Below, in pieces: positions 17,191-28,206 of a stretch of 64,000 nucleotides of DNA (positions within the stretch are counted from its first letter, which is position 1; every line of letters starts with the position of its first letter). Where the stretch lies: the NCBI GenBank assembly GCA_014764515.1, contig JACXWD010000007.1, positions 29,182-93,181 on the forward strand, read 5' to 3'. This DNA comes from Candidatus Polarisedimenticola svalbardensis. GTDB taxonomy: Bacteria > Acidobacteriota > Polarisedimenticolia > Polarisedimenticolales > Polarisedimenticolaceae. The notes beneath the pieces are model-generated. The model was not told where the DNA came from, did not search any database, and saw only the letters and a list, made by a program, of their open reading frames with translations. Position numbers and translations under genes: made by a program.

Positions 17191-20100
17191 ATGATCGATT
17201 CGCGGATCTCCCATTTCCGGATCACCGGAGAACTGGGTCAGGGCGGCATGGGGGTGGTCTACCGTGCGGTAGACGAAAACCTGGGCCGCGAGGTCGCCCT
17301 GAAAGTGCTGCGACCCGATTTCATCGGCGACGAGGACCGGCGCCAGCGTTTCCTCATGGAAGCCCGCACCGCCGCCAGCCTGAACCACCCCAACATCGCC
17401 ACCATCCATGAAGTCGACGAGACCGATGGCCAGATCTTCATCGCCATGGAACTGGTGGAAGGGAAAATGCTCAGCTCGGTGATCGGCGACCAGCCGTTGA
17501 CGCCGACGGAATCGATCCGGATGGGGATCGAGATTTCCGAGGGCCTGGCCAAGGCCCACGCCGAACAGATCGTCCACCGGGATCTGAAACCGGAGAATGT
17601 CATCGTCACCCCGGACGGTCATGTCAAGATCCTGGATTTCGGACTGGCCAAGACTTTCCAGCTGCCGGGACAGGCCGCACCCGGCGAGGATCACAGCGCC
17701 GACAACACCGTCTCCCTGAACATTACCGGTGAGGGACGGATCCTGGGCACCGCCGCCTACATGTCGCCGGAGCAGGCCCGGGGCCGCCAGTTGGATACCC
17801 GGTCCGATATTTTCTCCTTCGGCGTCATGCTGTACGAAATGGTTACCGGCAAAAGCCCGTTCAAGGGCGAGACGGTCACCGACACCCTGTCCTCGATTAT
17901 TCGCGACTCTCAGCCTCCCCTGGTGGATTCGGTACCGGAAGCGCCGGCGGAACTGGAGCGGATCTTGGGCAAGTGCCTGGAGAAAAGTCCGGCCGACCGC
18001 TACCAGCACACCGACGAAATCTCCGTCGATCTTCGCCATCTGAAACGACTCACCGACTCCCATTCCCAGTCCCTTCCGCTGGTGACCCATTCCGGCATAA
18101 GTGCAAAGCATGACGGCTGGAACACGCGGAGAACCTGGCTGATGGGAACACTGGCCGTGGTGGTTCTGGCCGGCGCCCTGATCATCCCCAGGCTGCTCGG
18201 CCCATCGGCGCCGACGCCTGCACTGGTGGTGACGGTGGAGAACTCCCTGGCGGTCCTGCCGTTCGAGAATCTTTCGGACTCTCCGGAATCCGACAGGGTC
18301 GGACAGATCCTCCAGGAATTGATCATTACCGACCTGTCCGCTTCCGGCTCCCTGAAGGTGTTCAGCAGCCAGCGCCTGTTCGATCTGCAGAAGCAGCTCG
18401 GCCGGTTCGACAGCCGAACCATCGACCGCTCCCTGGCCACCCAGGTGGCCCAGCTGGCAGGCGCCGGGACCATGCTCACCGGTTCCCTGAGCCGCCTGGG
18501 AGATCGCTGGATCATCACCGGCCAGCTGATCGATCCGGAAGACGGCACGATCCTGAAATCGGAACGGATCGACGGGGATGACCTGTACGCCATGGTGGAC
18601 ATCCTGACCGCCAGCATCCGCACCGACATGGGGGTGATCCAGGCTTCGAACCTGGGCGGCGACCTTCCGGTCGGCGAAAGGACATCCCAGTCCATGGAGG
18701 CGTACAGTTCCTACCTGGCCGGCGTAGATCACCTGAACAACATGGAATACTTCAAGGCGGTGGAAGAGCTGGAAGAAGCGGTCCGGATCGATCCTGAATT
18801 CGGTCAGGCGATCTACAAGCTGGCCATCGCCCGGTGGTGGAGCGGCAGCCTCATGAAAATGGGGAATGAGTTCCCCGGGGTGGAAGCAGGAATCGCCTTG
18901 CAGGAACAGCTGGACAGCGACATCAAAATGCCGGAACAGGACCGCGCCCTGGTGGAGGCTTTCATCCCGGTGGTGGAGTACCGCTATGACGATGCGGTGC
19001 CGTTGTTCCAGGAACTGGTGACACGCTATCCCGAAGAAAAAGAAGCGTGGTACGGGCTGGGTGAAGCACTGTTCCACCAGTCCCCGGACCGTGAGAACCG
19101 GGACTGGGCGCTGAAATCGTTTGAAACGGCAGTGCGGCTGGACCCGAAGTTCCGCCTCGCCTACCGCCACATCATCGACGTCTACAGCTCTACCCAGGAA
19201 TACGACGCCGGGATCCGGAAGATCCGCAAGTACATACAGCGGGACCCCGGCAACCCGGCGCTGCCGCCGGCGCTGATCGGGATGCTGATCGCAAGGGGTG
19301 ACCTGGACGAGGCCTCGGAAGTGGCGGATGCAACCCTGGCCGGACTGGACGATCCTGCGGAACGCCAGTTCCTTCTGCTGACAATCGGAAAGTCGTACAA
19401 CCACCAACACATGACCGAAGATGCGCTGGAATCGTTCCGGCAGGGGCTGGCTGAACCGGTGGACGACCATCGGGTCGACCTGCTGCTGGCCAACGCCAAC
19501 ATGCAGGTCCATCTGGGTGACTATCGAGCCGCAGGGAAAGCGCTGGACAAGGTTCTGGAATTGAGCCCGGATCACGGTGATGCCTGGACCATGCGTGTGG
19601 AACTGGCCGCTTCGGAAGGTCGGATCCCGGATGTCCTTGACGACGCCCGTGCGAGGGCGATGGAGAACCGGGCCAGCGGCGGCGCCGGTCTGGCCTGGAT
19701 GCGGGCCGCCATCCTTTCCGGCAACGATGATGCCATTCAGGAGGTGGGGACCGCTTTCAAGGAGTATCTCGACAATCCGGACCTGCCCGGAGACGCCAGG
19801 GTGCGGGCCCTGGCCGAATCAGCCGGTGTCCACGAGAACGCCGGCCATGTCATCCAGGCCCGTGAACTGCTGGAGGAAGCCCTGGAACTGGCTGCGGACA
19901 CCTACCGGCCGAACCTCCTGAACGAACTGGCCATGATGGAGGTCCAGCACGGGGGCCTTTCTTCGGCGAGACGGCACTACGCGGAACTGGCCTCCACCGG
20001 CAAGGAGATACCCGGTTCCCTCCTGGGGCGGGGCTGGCTGGCGGCCCTTGAAGGAAGACATGAAGACGCGGCGGTGCTGGTTCGCAAACTGACCTCCCAA

Positions 20101-20805
20101 CTCCCCGAGCCTTCCGAACGGGCCCGGTGGGAAGCGGATATCGTTCTGCGGTCCGGACGGTTGGATGAGGCCAGGGTAATCATCGAAAACGCCCTCGACG
20201 AGACCCGGACCGAACCGCTCCGTCGCAGGCTCCTGATCCAGGCCGGGCTGTCCTGGACGGCGGCCGGCCAGGACGAAGGCGCCGGCCGGTTCTTCCGCCA
20301 GGCTCTGGAACTGGACAGAACCCACCCGTTCCCGGAGGGTGAAGCCTGGATGGCGTTCTGGGAACTGCGGGCCGGCAGGAATCAGGATGCAATCCGGCGT
20401 TTGAAAGCCCTGGACCACGCCAGCGCGGATGGTCCCGACCCGGTCCTGATCCTGGCCGCCGCCGAAGCGGCCATGGGCCAGCCCGCCGCCGCGCGCAAGC
20501 GCCTGGAACGGAGTCTGGATACTGGACCGGTAACCCGGGAAACCTGGCGGACCCTGGGCCTGGTCTGCGGCCGCCAGGGCGACTGGCAGGCCGCACGGAG
20601 TTACGCCGAGAAGGCGTTCGCCCTGGACGACTCGGCGCCGGTGGCTGCCATCCTGGCCTGGGTGCTGGTAGCCGGTGATCTGGATCGTGTCGAAGGGCTG
20701 CGCCTTGCCAGGGAGGCTGCCGGGAAGCCGGAAGGGTATTTCCAGCAGGTCATGGTGCTCCCCGGTTTCCCGACTCCGGAATCGGTCCTGGCGCTGAGTA
20801 ACTAG
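17191..20805 (+). CDS. Serine/threonine protein kinase with TolB-like and TPR regions
   Basis: The 1204-residue membrane protein has an N-terminal Hanks-type kinase: glycine loop GQGGMG (16-21), Lys38, catalytic HRDLKPEN with Asp131, DFG Asp149, and the SPEQARG-type activation end. A single membrane segment lies at about 316-336. The outer part begins with a TolB/FlgO-like segment (LAVLPFENLSDSPESD) and continues with many TPR helices up to the C-terminus. This architecture is common in acidobacterial and related genomes. ATG 17191, with AAGG six bases upstream, is preferred to the TTG six bases earlier. The 3' end shares CTAG with the convergent tatD stop. Substrates are unknown. Confidence 0.9.
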   Translation: MIDSRISHFRITGELGQGGMGVVYRAVDENLGREVALKVLRPDFIGDEDRRQRFLMEARTAASLNHPNIATIHEVDETDGQIFIAMELVEGKMLSSVIGDQPLTPTESIRMGIEISEGLAKAHAEQIVHRDLKPENVIVTPDGHVKILDFGLAKTFQLPGQAAPGEDHSADNTVSLNITGEGRILGTAAYMSPEQARGRQLDTRSDIFSFGVMLYEMVTGKSPFKGETVTDTLSSIIRDSQPPLVDSVPEAPAELERILGKCLEKSPADRYQHTDEISVDLRHLKRLTDSHSQSLPLVTHSGISAKHDGWNTRRTWLMGTLAVVVLAGALIIPRLLGPSAPTPALVVTVENSLAVLPFENLSDSPESDRVGQILQELIITDLSASGSLKVFSSQRLFDLQKQLGRFDSRTIDRSLATQVAQLAGAGTMLTGSLSRLGDRWIITGQLIDPEDGTILKSERIDGDDLYAMVDILTASIRTDMGVIQASNLGGDLPVGERTSQSMEAYSSYLAGVDHLNNMEYFKAVEELEEAVRIDPEFGQAIYKLAIARWWSGSLMKMGNEFPGVEAGIALQEQLDSDIKMPEQDRALVEAFIPVVEYRYDDAVPLFQELVTRYPEEKEAWYGLGEALFHQSPDRENRDWALKSFETAVRLDPKFRLAYRHIIDVYSSTQEYDAGIRKIRKYIQRDPGNPALPPALIGMLIARGDLDEASEVADATLAGLDDPAERQFLLLTIGKSYNHQHMTEDALESFRQGLAEPVDDHRVDLLLANANMQVHLGDYRAAGKALDKVLELSPDHGDAWTMRVELAASEGRIPDVLDDARARAMENRASGGAGLAWMRAAILSGNDDAIQEVGTAFKEYLDNPDLPGDARVRALAESAGVHENAGHVIQARELLEEALELAADTYRPNLLNELAMMEVQHGGLSSARRHYAELASTGKEIPGSLLGRGWLAALEGRHEDAAVLVRKLTSQLPEPSERARWEADIVLRSGRLDEARVIIENALDETRTEPLRRRLLIQAGLSWTAAGQDEGAGRFFRQALELDRTHPFPEGEAWMAFWELRAGRNQDAIRRLKALDHASADGPDPVLILAAAEAAMGQPAAARKRLERSLDTGPVTRETWRTLGLVCGRQGDWQAARSYAEKAFALDDSAPVAAILAWVLVAGDLDRVEGLRLAREAAGKPEGYFQQVMVLPGFPTPESVLALSN

Positions 20806-21596
20806 CCGAACAGTGCCCGGTAGTTCCGGTAGACCTGGTCCCTGGCCTGCTCCACCGTCCAGCCCCTTAGTTCGGCAAGGCACTCCACGGTTCCGACCAC
20901 ATTGGCCGGCTCGTTGCGCTCACCTCGCACCGGTCCCAGGTACGGCGCGTCGGTTTCAGTGAGGATCCGTTCAGCCGGAAGCGTGCGCAACATCCGGCTG
21001 AAGGCTGTGTTGGTTCGCGCATTGGCCGGGATGGAAAAATACCAGCCGTCGTTCTCGGCCACTTCCTGGGCCAGCCGGGTCTTGCCGCCGAAACAGTGGA
21101 AATCGACCTTCGCAGGCCGATGATGGCGCAGGATTTCCACGGCCCGCTGTTCCAGTCGCCGGGTATGGATGATCAGCGGCAGGTCGGTTTCCATGGCGAT
21201 CTCGATAAACGCCTCGAACACCTGTTCCTGCCGGGGAAAGGTCGGCTCCTTGACCCAGTGGCCGTCCAGGCCGCACTCCCCTATTGCCGCCAGGTTGCCG
21301 GCAACAGCCTGTTCCCGGATAAAGGCGATCTCGCCATCCACATCGAACCGGGGAACTTCAAACGGGAGATCGTCCGGCAGCCGGTCACACACCGCGTTCA
21401 CCGGATAGATCCCCAGAGCCGGCCTGACCTGGGGGTACCGTTCTGCCAGCTCCAGGATCTGCCGGTTGGAATCCGGCTCCAGACCGTTCACCACCATGGC
21501 GGCGACACCGGCTTCTATCGAGCGGGCCACTACCTGGTCCAGATCGTCCCGGAACCGGTCGTGGGTCAGATGGGTATGAACGTCCACATAATGCAT
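20802..21596 (-). CDS. TatD-family metal-dependent hydrolase
   Basis: This 264-residue TIM-barrel metal-dependent hydrolase is probably a 3'-5' exodeoxyribonuclease of the TatD family, or a D-aminoacyl-tRNA deacylase-like member. Metal-ligand motifs are in order: VHTHL (His-x-His), GECGLDGHW (the conserved Glu), LIIHTR, DFHCFGG, and the final ETDAPYLGP with its Asp. The start ATG 21596 gives the canonical MHYVDVHTH N-terminus, though no strong Shine-Dalgarno is seen. It is convergent with the kinase gene, sharing the CTAG at 20802-20805. Confidence 0.9.
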   Translation of the reverse strand: MHYVDVHTHLTHDRFRDDLDQVVARSIEAGVAAMVVNGLEPDSNRQILELAERYPQVRPALGIYPVNAVCDRLPDDLPFEVPRFDVDGEIAFIREQAVAGNLAAIGECGLDGHWVKEPTFPRQEQVFEAFIEIAMETDLPLIIHTRRLEQRAVEILRHHRPAKVDFHCFGGKTRLAQEVAENDGWYFSIPANARTNTAFSRMLRTLPAERILTETDAPYLGPVRGERNEPANVVGTVECLAELRGWTVEQARDQVYRNYRALFG

Positions 21597-21644
21597 CGCC
21601 GGTGAAATTTAGCACGGAGACCCCGCTGCCGGTACAATAGTCCC

Positions 21645-21995
21645 ATGGTCCGATTCCTGATGCACTTCGTGGTAGTGGCCCTCGGGCTGGCGGCGGCGAC
21701 CAAAATCGTCCCCGGGGTCCAGGTCGATTCGTTGACGACCCTGCTGATTGCGGCCCTCGTTCTGGGGTTCGTCAACGCGGTCATCAGGCCGATCCTGACC
21801 TTCCTGACCCTGCCGATCACCTGCCTGACCCTGGGACTTTTCTACCTGGTGGTCAACGGCCTGGCTTTCACCCTGGCGGCGTACGTGGTCCCCGGCTTCC
21901 ATGTCGAATCGTTCGGATACGCCATCCTGGGAGCCCTGGTGGTCAGCGTCGTCTCATGGTTCATCGGCCTGTTCGGCGACGACCGCAAGAAATAG
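21645..21995 (+). CDS. Phage-holin-family (mycobacterial type) small membrane protein
   Basis: The 116-residue, very hydrophobic protein has about four membrane segments. It resembles the widespread phage holin superfamily IV / YvlD-like family (FVNAVIRPILTFLTLPITCLTLGLF-type core, here split over 45-70), ending in the charged tail GDDRKK. Such proteins are chromosomal and rarely linked to lysis; their function is mostly unknown. It follows the divergent tatD by 48 bases. A cluster of palindromic repeats begins at its stop codon. Confidence 0.8.
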   Translation: MVRFLMHFVVVALGLAAATKIVPGVQVDSLTTLLIAALVLGFVNAVIRPILTFLTLPITCLTLGLFYLVVNGLAFTLAAYVVPGFHVESFGYAILGALVVSVVSWFIGLFGDDRKK

Positions 21996-22169
21996 TTTCG
22001 GGGACAGCATTGGTTTCCGAAACGGCCTCATATTCTTAAAACTCCCAGCATGAACAGCCCCCCACTTTCCTCGGTTTCTGCCTGAGCTGCACAGGTATCC
22101 CCACCTCAAAGGTGTCCCCGAAACCGGGGTTTCGGTTGCTGTCCCCGAAATGGTGCCTGTCACCGAAAT
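21996..22169. repeat. Cluster of GGGGACA-type palindromic repeats, including copy B of the 40-bp element
   Basis: The 212-base gap before prfC is nearly filled by repeats. TTTCGG (21996-22001) and CCGAAA (22017-22022) bracket GGGACAGCATTGG. Copy B (22108-22147) is the inverted match, 39 of 40 bases, of 14932-14971, with stem CCGAAACC/GGTTTCGG. A further degenerate unit reads GTGCCTGTCACCGAAAT to 22170. The structure suggests successive insertions of one element family. Confidence 0.8.
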
Positions 22170-22207
22170 ACCCTATGATGTGCGGTTTGGACCAAACGGA
22201 ACGGTAG

Positions 22208-23826
<1,619 letters not shown>

Positions 23827-23827
<1 letters not shown>

Positions 23828-25149
23828 TGAGCCGGCTGAAGCGCTTTGACAGCTGCTGGACCGGCAGGAGCCTGGCCAACGGGATGACGGCGGTCCATGT
23901 CCCGGCGCCGGACAGGGAATCGTTTTACCTTGAGCTGATGATCCGGGCCGGCTCCAGGCTGGAGCGTCCGGAGACCGCCGGCGCAGCGCACTTCCTGGAG
24001 CACATGATGTTCCGGGGTTCGAAACGATTCCCCGAATTCACCGCTCTGGCCCGTGCGTTTGAGTCGTTAGGCGGCGAATGGAACGCCGCCACCGGCCATG
24101 AACATACCGAGTACTCGTACCACGGCATTAAGCACAACCGGGTGGAGGCGATGGAGCTGTTCCACGAGTTCCTTCAGAACCCTCGCCTTGTAGACCTTGC
24201 GGTCGAACGCAAGGTCATACTCCGCGAAATGGAAGGCGACCTCAACGAGCACGGCCACTCCCTGGATACCGGGCAGCATATCGCCGGACTGGTCTGGCCC
24301 GGTTCGTCCCTGGAGCAACCGATCCTGGGAACCCGGGAGTCTCTCCTTGCCATGGACAGGGAAACCCTGGTCCGTTTCCGGGACCGGCATTACATCCCCG
24401 CCAACATGGCGATCTGCGCCGTCGGAGGCGAACCGGGCGATGAGACCCTGGATCGTCTCGAGGCGCTGTTCGGCAACCACCGCAAGCGGTTTGTCGACGT
24501 GGCCCCGGAACCGTTCCCCCCTTTCCGGACCGGCCGCGGCCCTGCCGTGAAGTGGGTGGAAAACAGTGACAACGAGTACGGGGTTCAGATCAGCTTCCCC
24601 ACCGAGGGCGAATGGTCGGACAAGGCGGCGGCGTACGAAATCATCGGACGGATCCTGGCCGACGGGTTCTGCTCCCGGCTGTGCAGCCGGCTCAGGGAAA
24701 CACTCGGGCTGGTGTACGACATAGAGGCCGACCCGACCCTGCTCCTGTCCACAGGCACGCTGGATATCAGCGCCACCATCCATCCGGATCACGTGGATCG
24801 TTTCTTCCCCGAACTTTTCACCATCCTGGCGGACCTGGCGGTCAACGGCCCTACCGACGAGGAAATGGAGCGGGTCCTGTTCCGGACCCTGGTGGATATC
24901 GACCTTGCGCCAGGGGCGCCCGGCCAGTTCGGCTCGGACCTGGCGTGGGGCAGCCTGTGCGGGCAGAAGGTCTCGCTGCTGAAGGACCGGGCCGATGTCC
25001 AGGCCCTCACACCCCGACGGATCCGCACCATCTGCCGTGAACTGTTCCATCCCCGGAACGCCGCCATGGTGATCCTGGGCCCTGCTGAAGAAGGCCTGGA
25101 AAAACAGGTAGAGAAACATCTAGTGGATGGATTGCCGCCTCAATCGTGA
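23827..25149 (+). CDS. M16B-family zinc peptidase (insulinase type)
   Basis: The 440-residue protein has the inverted zinc motif HFLEH (His55, Glu58, His59), with the third ligand in VILREMEGDLNEH, so it should be an active metallopeptidase of processing-peptidase type. The second, non-catalytic M16 half follows (about 200-435). Its start overlaps the prfC stop. No signal peptide is visible, so a cytoplasmic role is likely. Many M16B enzymes act as homo- or heterodimers; no inactive partner gene is adjacent. Confidence 0.9.
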
Positions 25150-25193
25150 GACAATGGCGGCATGAACCGCTCACAACTCACGGAGGCGGAAAC

Positions 25194-25961
25194 ATGAACA
25201 CCAGCCGGCAGCCTACCCGAAACCTTCTCGTCCTCATCCTCGCACCACTTCTGTTGCTCTCCATGGGCGCGTTCCCCGATATCGGATGCACAGGCGGAGG
25301 TCCCGCAGTCCGGGGTTCCGGCAATGTGGTCACCGAAGACCGTGCGGTGGAAGGGTTCCACGGTGTAGAGGTTCGCAATCAGGGCAACCTCACGATTACC
25401 TTCGGCTCGGAAGAGAGTCTGGTGATCGAAGCTGAAGACAACCTTCTGGAGCACCTGGTGGCCGAGGTACGGAACGGCGTGCTGTATTTCGACACCGTAC
25501 CTTCCGGAACCAACATCCGAACCCGCAAGCCGATCGTCTACAGGCTCACCGCAGTCAGCCTGAACAACCTCTCCACCAGCAGCGCCGGCAGCATCACCGT
25601 CCCGGCCTTGGAAGTGGACAGCCTGGTGGTGGATATCAGCAGCGCCGGCAGTGTGGAGATCGAATCTCTCATCGCCCATTCATTGAGGGCCTGCCTGTCC
25701 AGCGCCGGCAATCTCCGGATAGAGGCCGGCGCCGTCATCGACCAGATCGTTTCGGTTTCCAGCGCCGGAAAATACGACGCCGAAAACATGTCCAGCGAAC
25801 GTGCGAACCTGAGCCTGTCCAGTGCCGGCAAGGCGACGGTGCTGGTCAACGAATACCTGGAAGCCGACATCTCCAGCGTGGGAAACCTGTACTACAGCGG
25901 TGAAGCGGAGTTGGACGTCAACACCAGTTCCATGGGCAAGGCGATCCGGCTGGACGACTAG
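25194..25961 (+). CDS. GIN-domain (DUF2807) surface lipoprotein-like beta-solenoid
   Basis: The 255-residue exported protein has a hydrophobic N-terminus and a Cys at the end of the signal (PDIGC), so it may be a lipoprotein although the lipobox is imperfect. The GIN/DUF2807 domain starts at GSGNVVTEDRAVEGFHGVEV. It contains seven SSAG-like motifs at intervals of 20, 20, 20, 20, 18 and 18 residues, one per turn of a right-handed beta-helix. GGAGG (25182-25186) fixes ATG 25194. Function is unknown; family members occur on the cell surface. It follows the M16 peptidase by 44 bases. Confidence 0.85.
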   Translation: MNTSRQPTRNLLVLILAPLLLLSMGAFPDIGCTGGGPAVRGSGNVVTEDRAVEGFHGVEVRNQGNLTITFGSEESLVIEAEDNLLEHLVAEVRNGVLYFDTVPSGTNIRTRKPIVYRLTAVSLNNLSTSSAGSITVPALEVDSLVVDISSAGSVEIESLIAHSLRACLSSAGNLRIEAGAVIDQIVSVSSAGKYDAENMSSERANLSLSSAGKATVLVNEYLEADISSVGNLYYSGEAELDVNTSSMGKAIRLDD

Positions 25962-25983
25962 CGGAAGAATTACCGCTTTATTT
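25960..25983 (+). terminator. Weak candidate terminator after the GIN gene
   Basis: AGCGG (25960-25964) and CCGCT (25973-25977) form a short stem with an 8-base loop followed by TTATTT. The stem overlaps the stop codon. Stability is low, so the call is tentative. Confidence 0.4.
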
Positions 25984-26165
25984 GCAAAATATCCTTAAGC
26001 CGGCCGCCGGATTTCAGGTCGCCCTTGCCATCGATTTACTCCCTGCATACAACGGGGACATCTTTTTACACCCTGTTGAACCGTTTTACACGCCACCTGC
26101 GTACGATCCCGTTGTACACACAACCAGCGCGGGACCGGATTCCGCACTACTCAGGAGGCAGAACC

Positions 26166-26645
26166 ATGAAGAAGACGATCGCAATTCTCGCCATACTGGC
26201 CGTAGTGGCCCTGACAGCTCCGGTACTCGCCGGTGAAGGTCACAAGTGCACTGCAGGCACCCAGGAATGCCTGGATAAAATGGCCGCCAAGCTCGCCAGC
26301 AAGGGTTGGGTCGGCATCGAACTGGACAAGACCGACAAGGGCGAACTGGTCATCACCAAAGTGATCAAGCACAGCCCCGCCCAGGAAGCCGGCCTTAAGA
26401 AAGGCGACATCCTCGTGGCCATGAACGGCCTGAGCCTGACCGACGAGTCGGAAGAGAACCAGAAGAAGCTGGAAAAGACCTGGATGACGTTCAAGCCCGG
26501 CAACGAAGTCGCCTACGCCATCAACCGTGACGGCAAGAAGACCAAAGCGAAAATCACCCTCGGCCAGATGCCCGAGGAGATGGTGGCCAGCTACGTCGGC
26601 CGCCACATGCTGGAGCACTCCACCACGGCAGTCGCCAAGAAGTAA
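26166..26645 (+). CDS. Secreted PDZ-domain protein
   Basis: The 159-residue protein has a clear signal peptide (KKTIAILAILAVVALTAP, cleavage near VLAGE) and one PDZ domain (WVGIELDKTDKG, HSPAQEAGLKKGDILVAMNG). No protease domain is attached, so it probably binds peptides or partner proteins in the periplasm. Cys residues near the mature N-terminus (HKCTAGTQEC) may form a disulfide. AGGAGG (26153-26158) fixes ATG 26166. The 204-base upstream gap holds a direct repeat TTTTACAC (26064-26071 and 26084-26091) and the small palindrome GTTGT-ACAC-ACAAC (26111-26124), possible regulatory sites. A terminator follows. Confidence 0.85.
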   Translation: MKKTIAILAILAVVALTAPVLAGEGHKCTAGTQECLDKMAAKLASKGWVGIELDKTDKGELVITKVIKHSPAQEAGLKKGDILVAMNGLSLTDESEENQKKLEKTWMTFKPGNEVAYAINRDGKKTKAKITLGQMPEEMVASYVGRHMLEHSTTAVAKK

Positions 26646-26677
26646 GACGCGACGCACGCGGGGCTATGATAGGGAAG

Positions 26678-26704
26678 GCCGGCGCATCCGCGTCGGCTTT
26701 TTCT
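26678..26704 (+). terminator. Rho-independent terminator
   Basis: GCCGGCGC (26678-26685) pairs with GCGTCGGC (26690-26697), with one G-T wobble and a 4-base loop, followed by TTTTTC. It ends the PDZ gene transcript and separates it from gdhA. The remaining 200 bases to gdhA show no other clear element. Confidence 0.85.
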
Positions 26705-26907
26705 TTGTAAGCCCGCGACATGATGTCGAGATTGATTTGGTCGGAATTGGGGCCTTTTATGCTCTGCTCGCCCCCGTCCCGGGGTCATCCTGGAAATGGG
26801 CTTTCCTGGTCCTCAATCCAGTCGTAGCCGGGGCGTGAATCTCCTAGAATACAGATGGTTAAAAATCAACCCAGCGAAGGCTCCCCCAGGGAGTACGGAG
26901 GCCGGCC

Positions 26908-28206
26908 GTGAGCACCACCGCGCAATCCAAAGCGTTCAACGCGTTCGAAGTCGCCCAGTCTCAGTTCGACGAGGTGGCGGCTCAACTGGACCTCGACTCC
27001 ACCACGAGAGAACTGCTCAGGACTCCGATCCGTGAGTATTCCTTCTCCATCCCGATCCGGATGGATGACGGCACAAGGCAGGTGTTCCGGGGCTTCCGGG
27101 TGCAGCATAACGACGCCAGGGGGCCGTCCAAGGGCGGGATCCGGTTCCACCCCCTGGAAACGCTGGATACGGTACGGGCACTTTCAATGTGGATGACGTG
27201 GAAATGCGCCATCGTGGACATCCCCCTCGGAGGAGCCAAAGGCGGCGTCATCTGTGACCCGCATAACCTGAGCCTGTTCGAACAGGAGCAGATCTGCCGC
27301 GGATGGGTCCGCCAGATCGCCCGTGATGTCGGACCGGAACTGGATGTGCCGGCTCCTGATGTGATGACGACCGCCCAGCATATGCTCTGGATGCTGGATG
27401 AATACGAGACCATCCGCGGTTCGAGACAACCAGGGTTCATCACCGGCAAACCGGTTGGGATGGGCGGATCCCTCGGTCGGACTGAAGCAACAGGCTACGG
27501 CGTTGTGTTCTCCATCCGTGAGGCCTTGAAAGACCTCGATATCCGGGCTGCTGATACAACGGCATCTGTGCAAGGGTTCGGCAACGTCGCCCGTTACGCC
27601 ATCGAGCTGTACCAGCAATTGGGAGGCAAGGTTATCTGTGTGTCCTGCTGGGATCAGCAGGAGCAGACATCCTACAGTTTCCTCAAAAAGACAGGGATCG
27701 ACTTCAAGCAATTGCTTTCCATCACCGACCGGTTCGGTGGAATCGACAAAGCCAAAGCCCAGGACGCCGGCTACGAAGTCCTGGACGGGGATAGCTGGAT
27801 GAAACAGGATGTGGATATCCTGATCCCGGCCGCGCTGGAAAACCAGATCACAGCCGACAATGCACATGAAATCGGGAAAGGGGTCAAGATCGTGGCCGAG
27901 GGGGCGAACGGCCCGACTACGCCGGCCGCCGACCATATACTGAAGGATCGCGACATCTTCCTGATACCGGACCTTCTGGCCAACGCCGGCGGCGTCACAT
28001 GCAGCTACTTTGAACAGGTTCAGAGCAACATGAACTATTTCTGGGAAAAGGATGAAGTCCTGGGCAAACTGGATGTCAAGATGACCGCCGCCTTCATCGC
28101 CGTCAGCGAAATCGCCCGGAAGCGGAAATTATTCATGCGCGATGCGGCGTACACCATCGCCATCAGCAGGGTGGCCCAAGCATGTAAAGACCGTGGCTGG
28201 GTCTGA
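26908..28206 (+). CDS. gdhA: Glu/Leu/Phe/Val-family dehydrogenase, probably glutamate dehydrogenase
   Basis: The enzyme (432 aa) interconverts glutamate and 2-oxoglutarate plus ammonia. Substrate and catalytic motifs are intact: GPSKGGIRFHP, WKCAIVDIPLGGAKGG with the catalytic Lys, and VPAPDV with the catalytic Asp. The nucleotide fold carries VQGFGNVARYA. The length and order match hexameric NAD-type enzymes of the GDH II class. GTG 26908 is preceded by GGAG seven bases upstream. Its 3' end overlaps the start of the following PPDK-like gene by 14 bases, which suggests a functional link with that pair. Confidence 0.93.
   Translation: MSTTAQSKAFNAFEVAQSQFDEVAAQLDLDSTTRELLRTPIREYSFSIPIRMDDGTRQVFRGFRVQHNDARGPSKGGIRFHPLETLDTVRALSMWMTWKCAIVDIPLGGAKGGVICDPHNLSLFEQEQICRGWVRQIARDVGPELDVPAPDVMTTAQHMLWMLDEYETIRGSRQPGFITGKPVGMGGSLGRTEATGYGVVFSIREALKDLDIRAADTTASVQGFGNVARYAIELYQQLGGKVICVSCWDQQEQTSYSFLKKTGIDFKQLLSITDRFGGIDKAKAQDAGYEVLDGDSWMKQDVDILIPAALENQITADNAHEIGKGVKIVAEGANGPTTPAADHILKDRDIFLIPDLLANAGGVTCSYFEQVQSNMNYFWEKDEVLGKLDVKMTAAFIAVSEIARKRKLFMRDAAYTIAISRVAQACKDRGWV

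Noticed and set aside
21645..21995. Holin-like gene as a sign of a prophage
   Set aside because: No endolysin, integrase, capsid or tail gene is near, and this holin-family branch is normally chromosomal.
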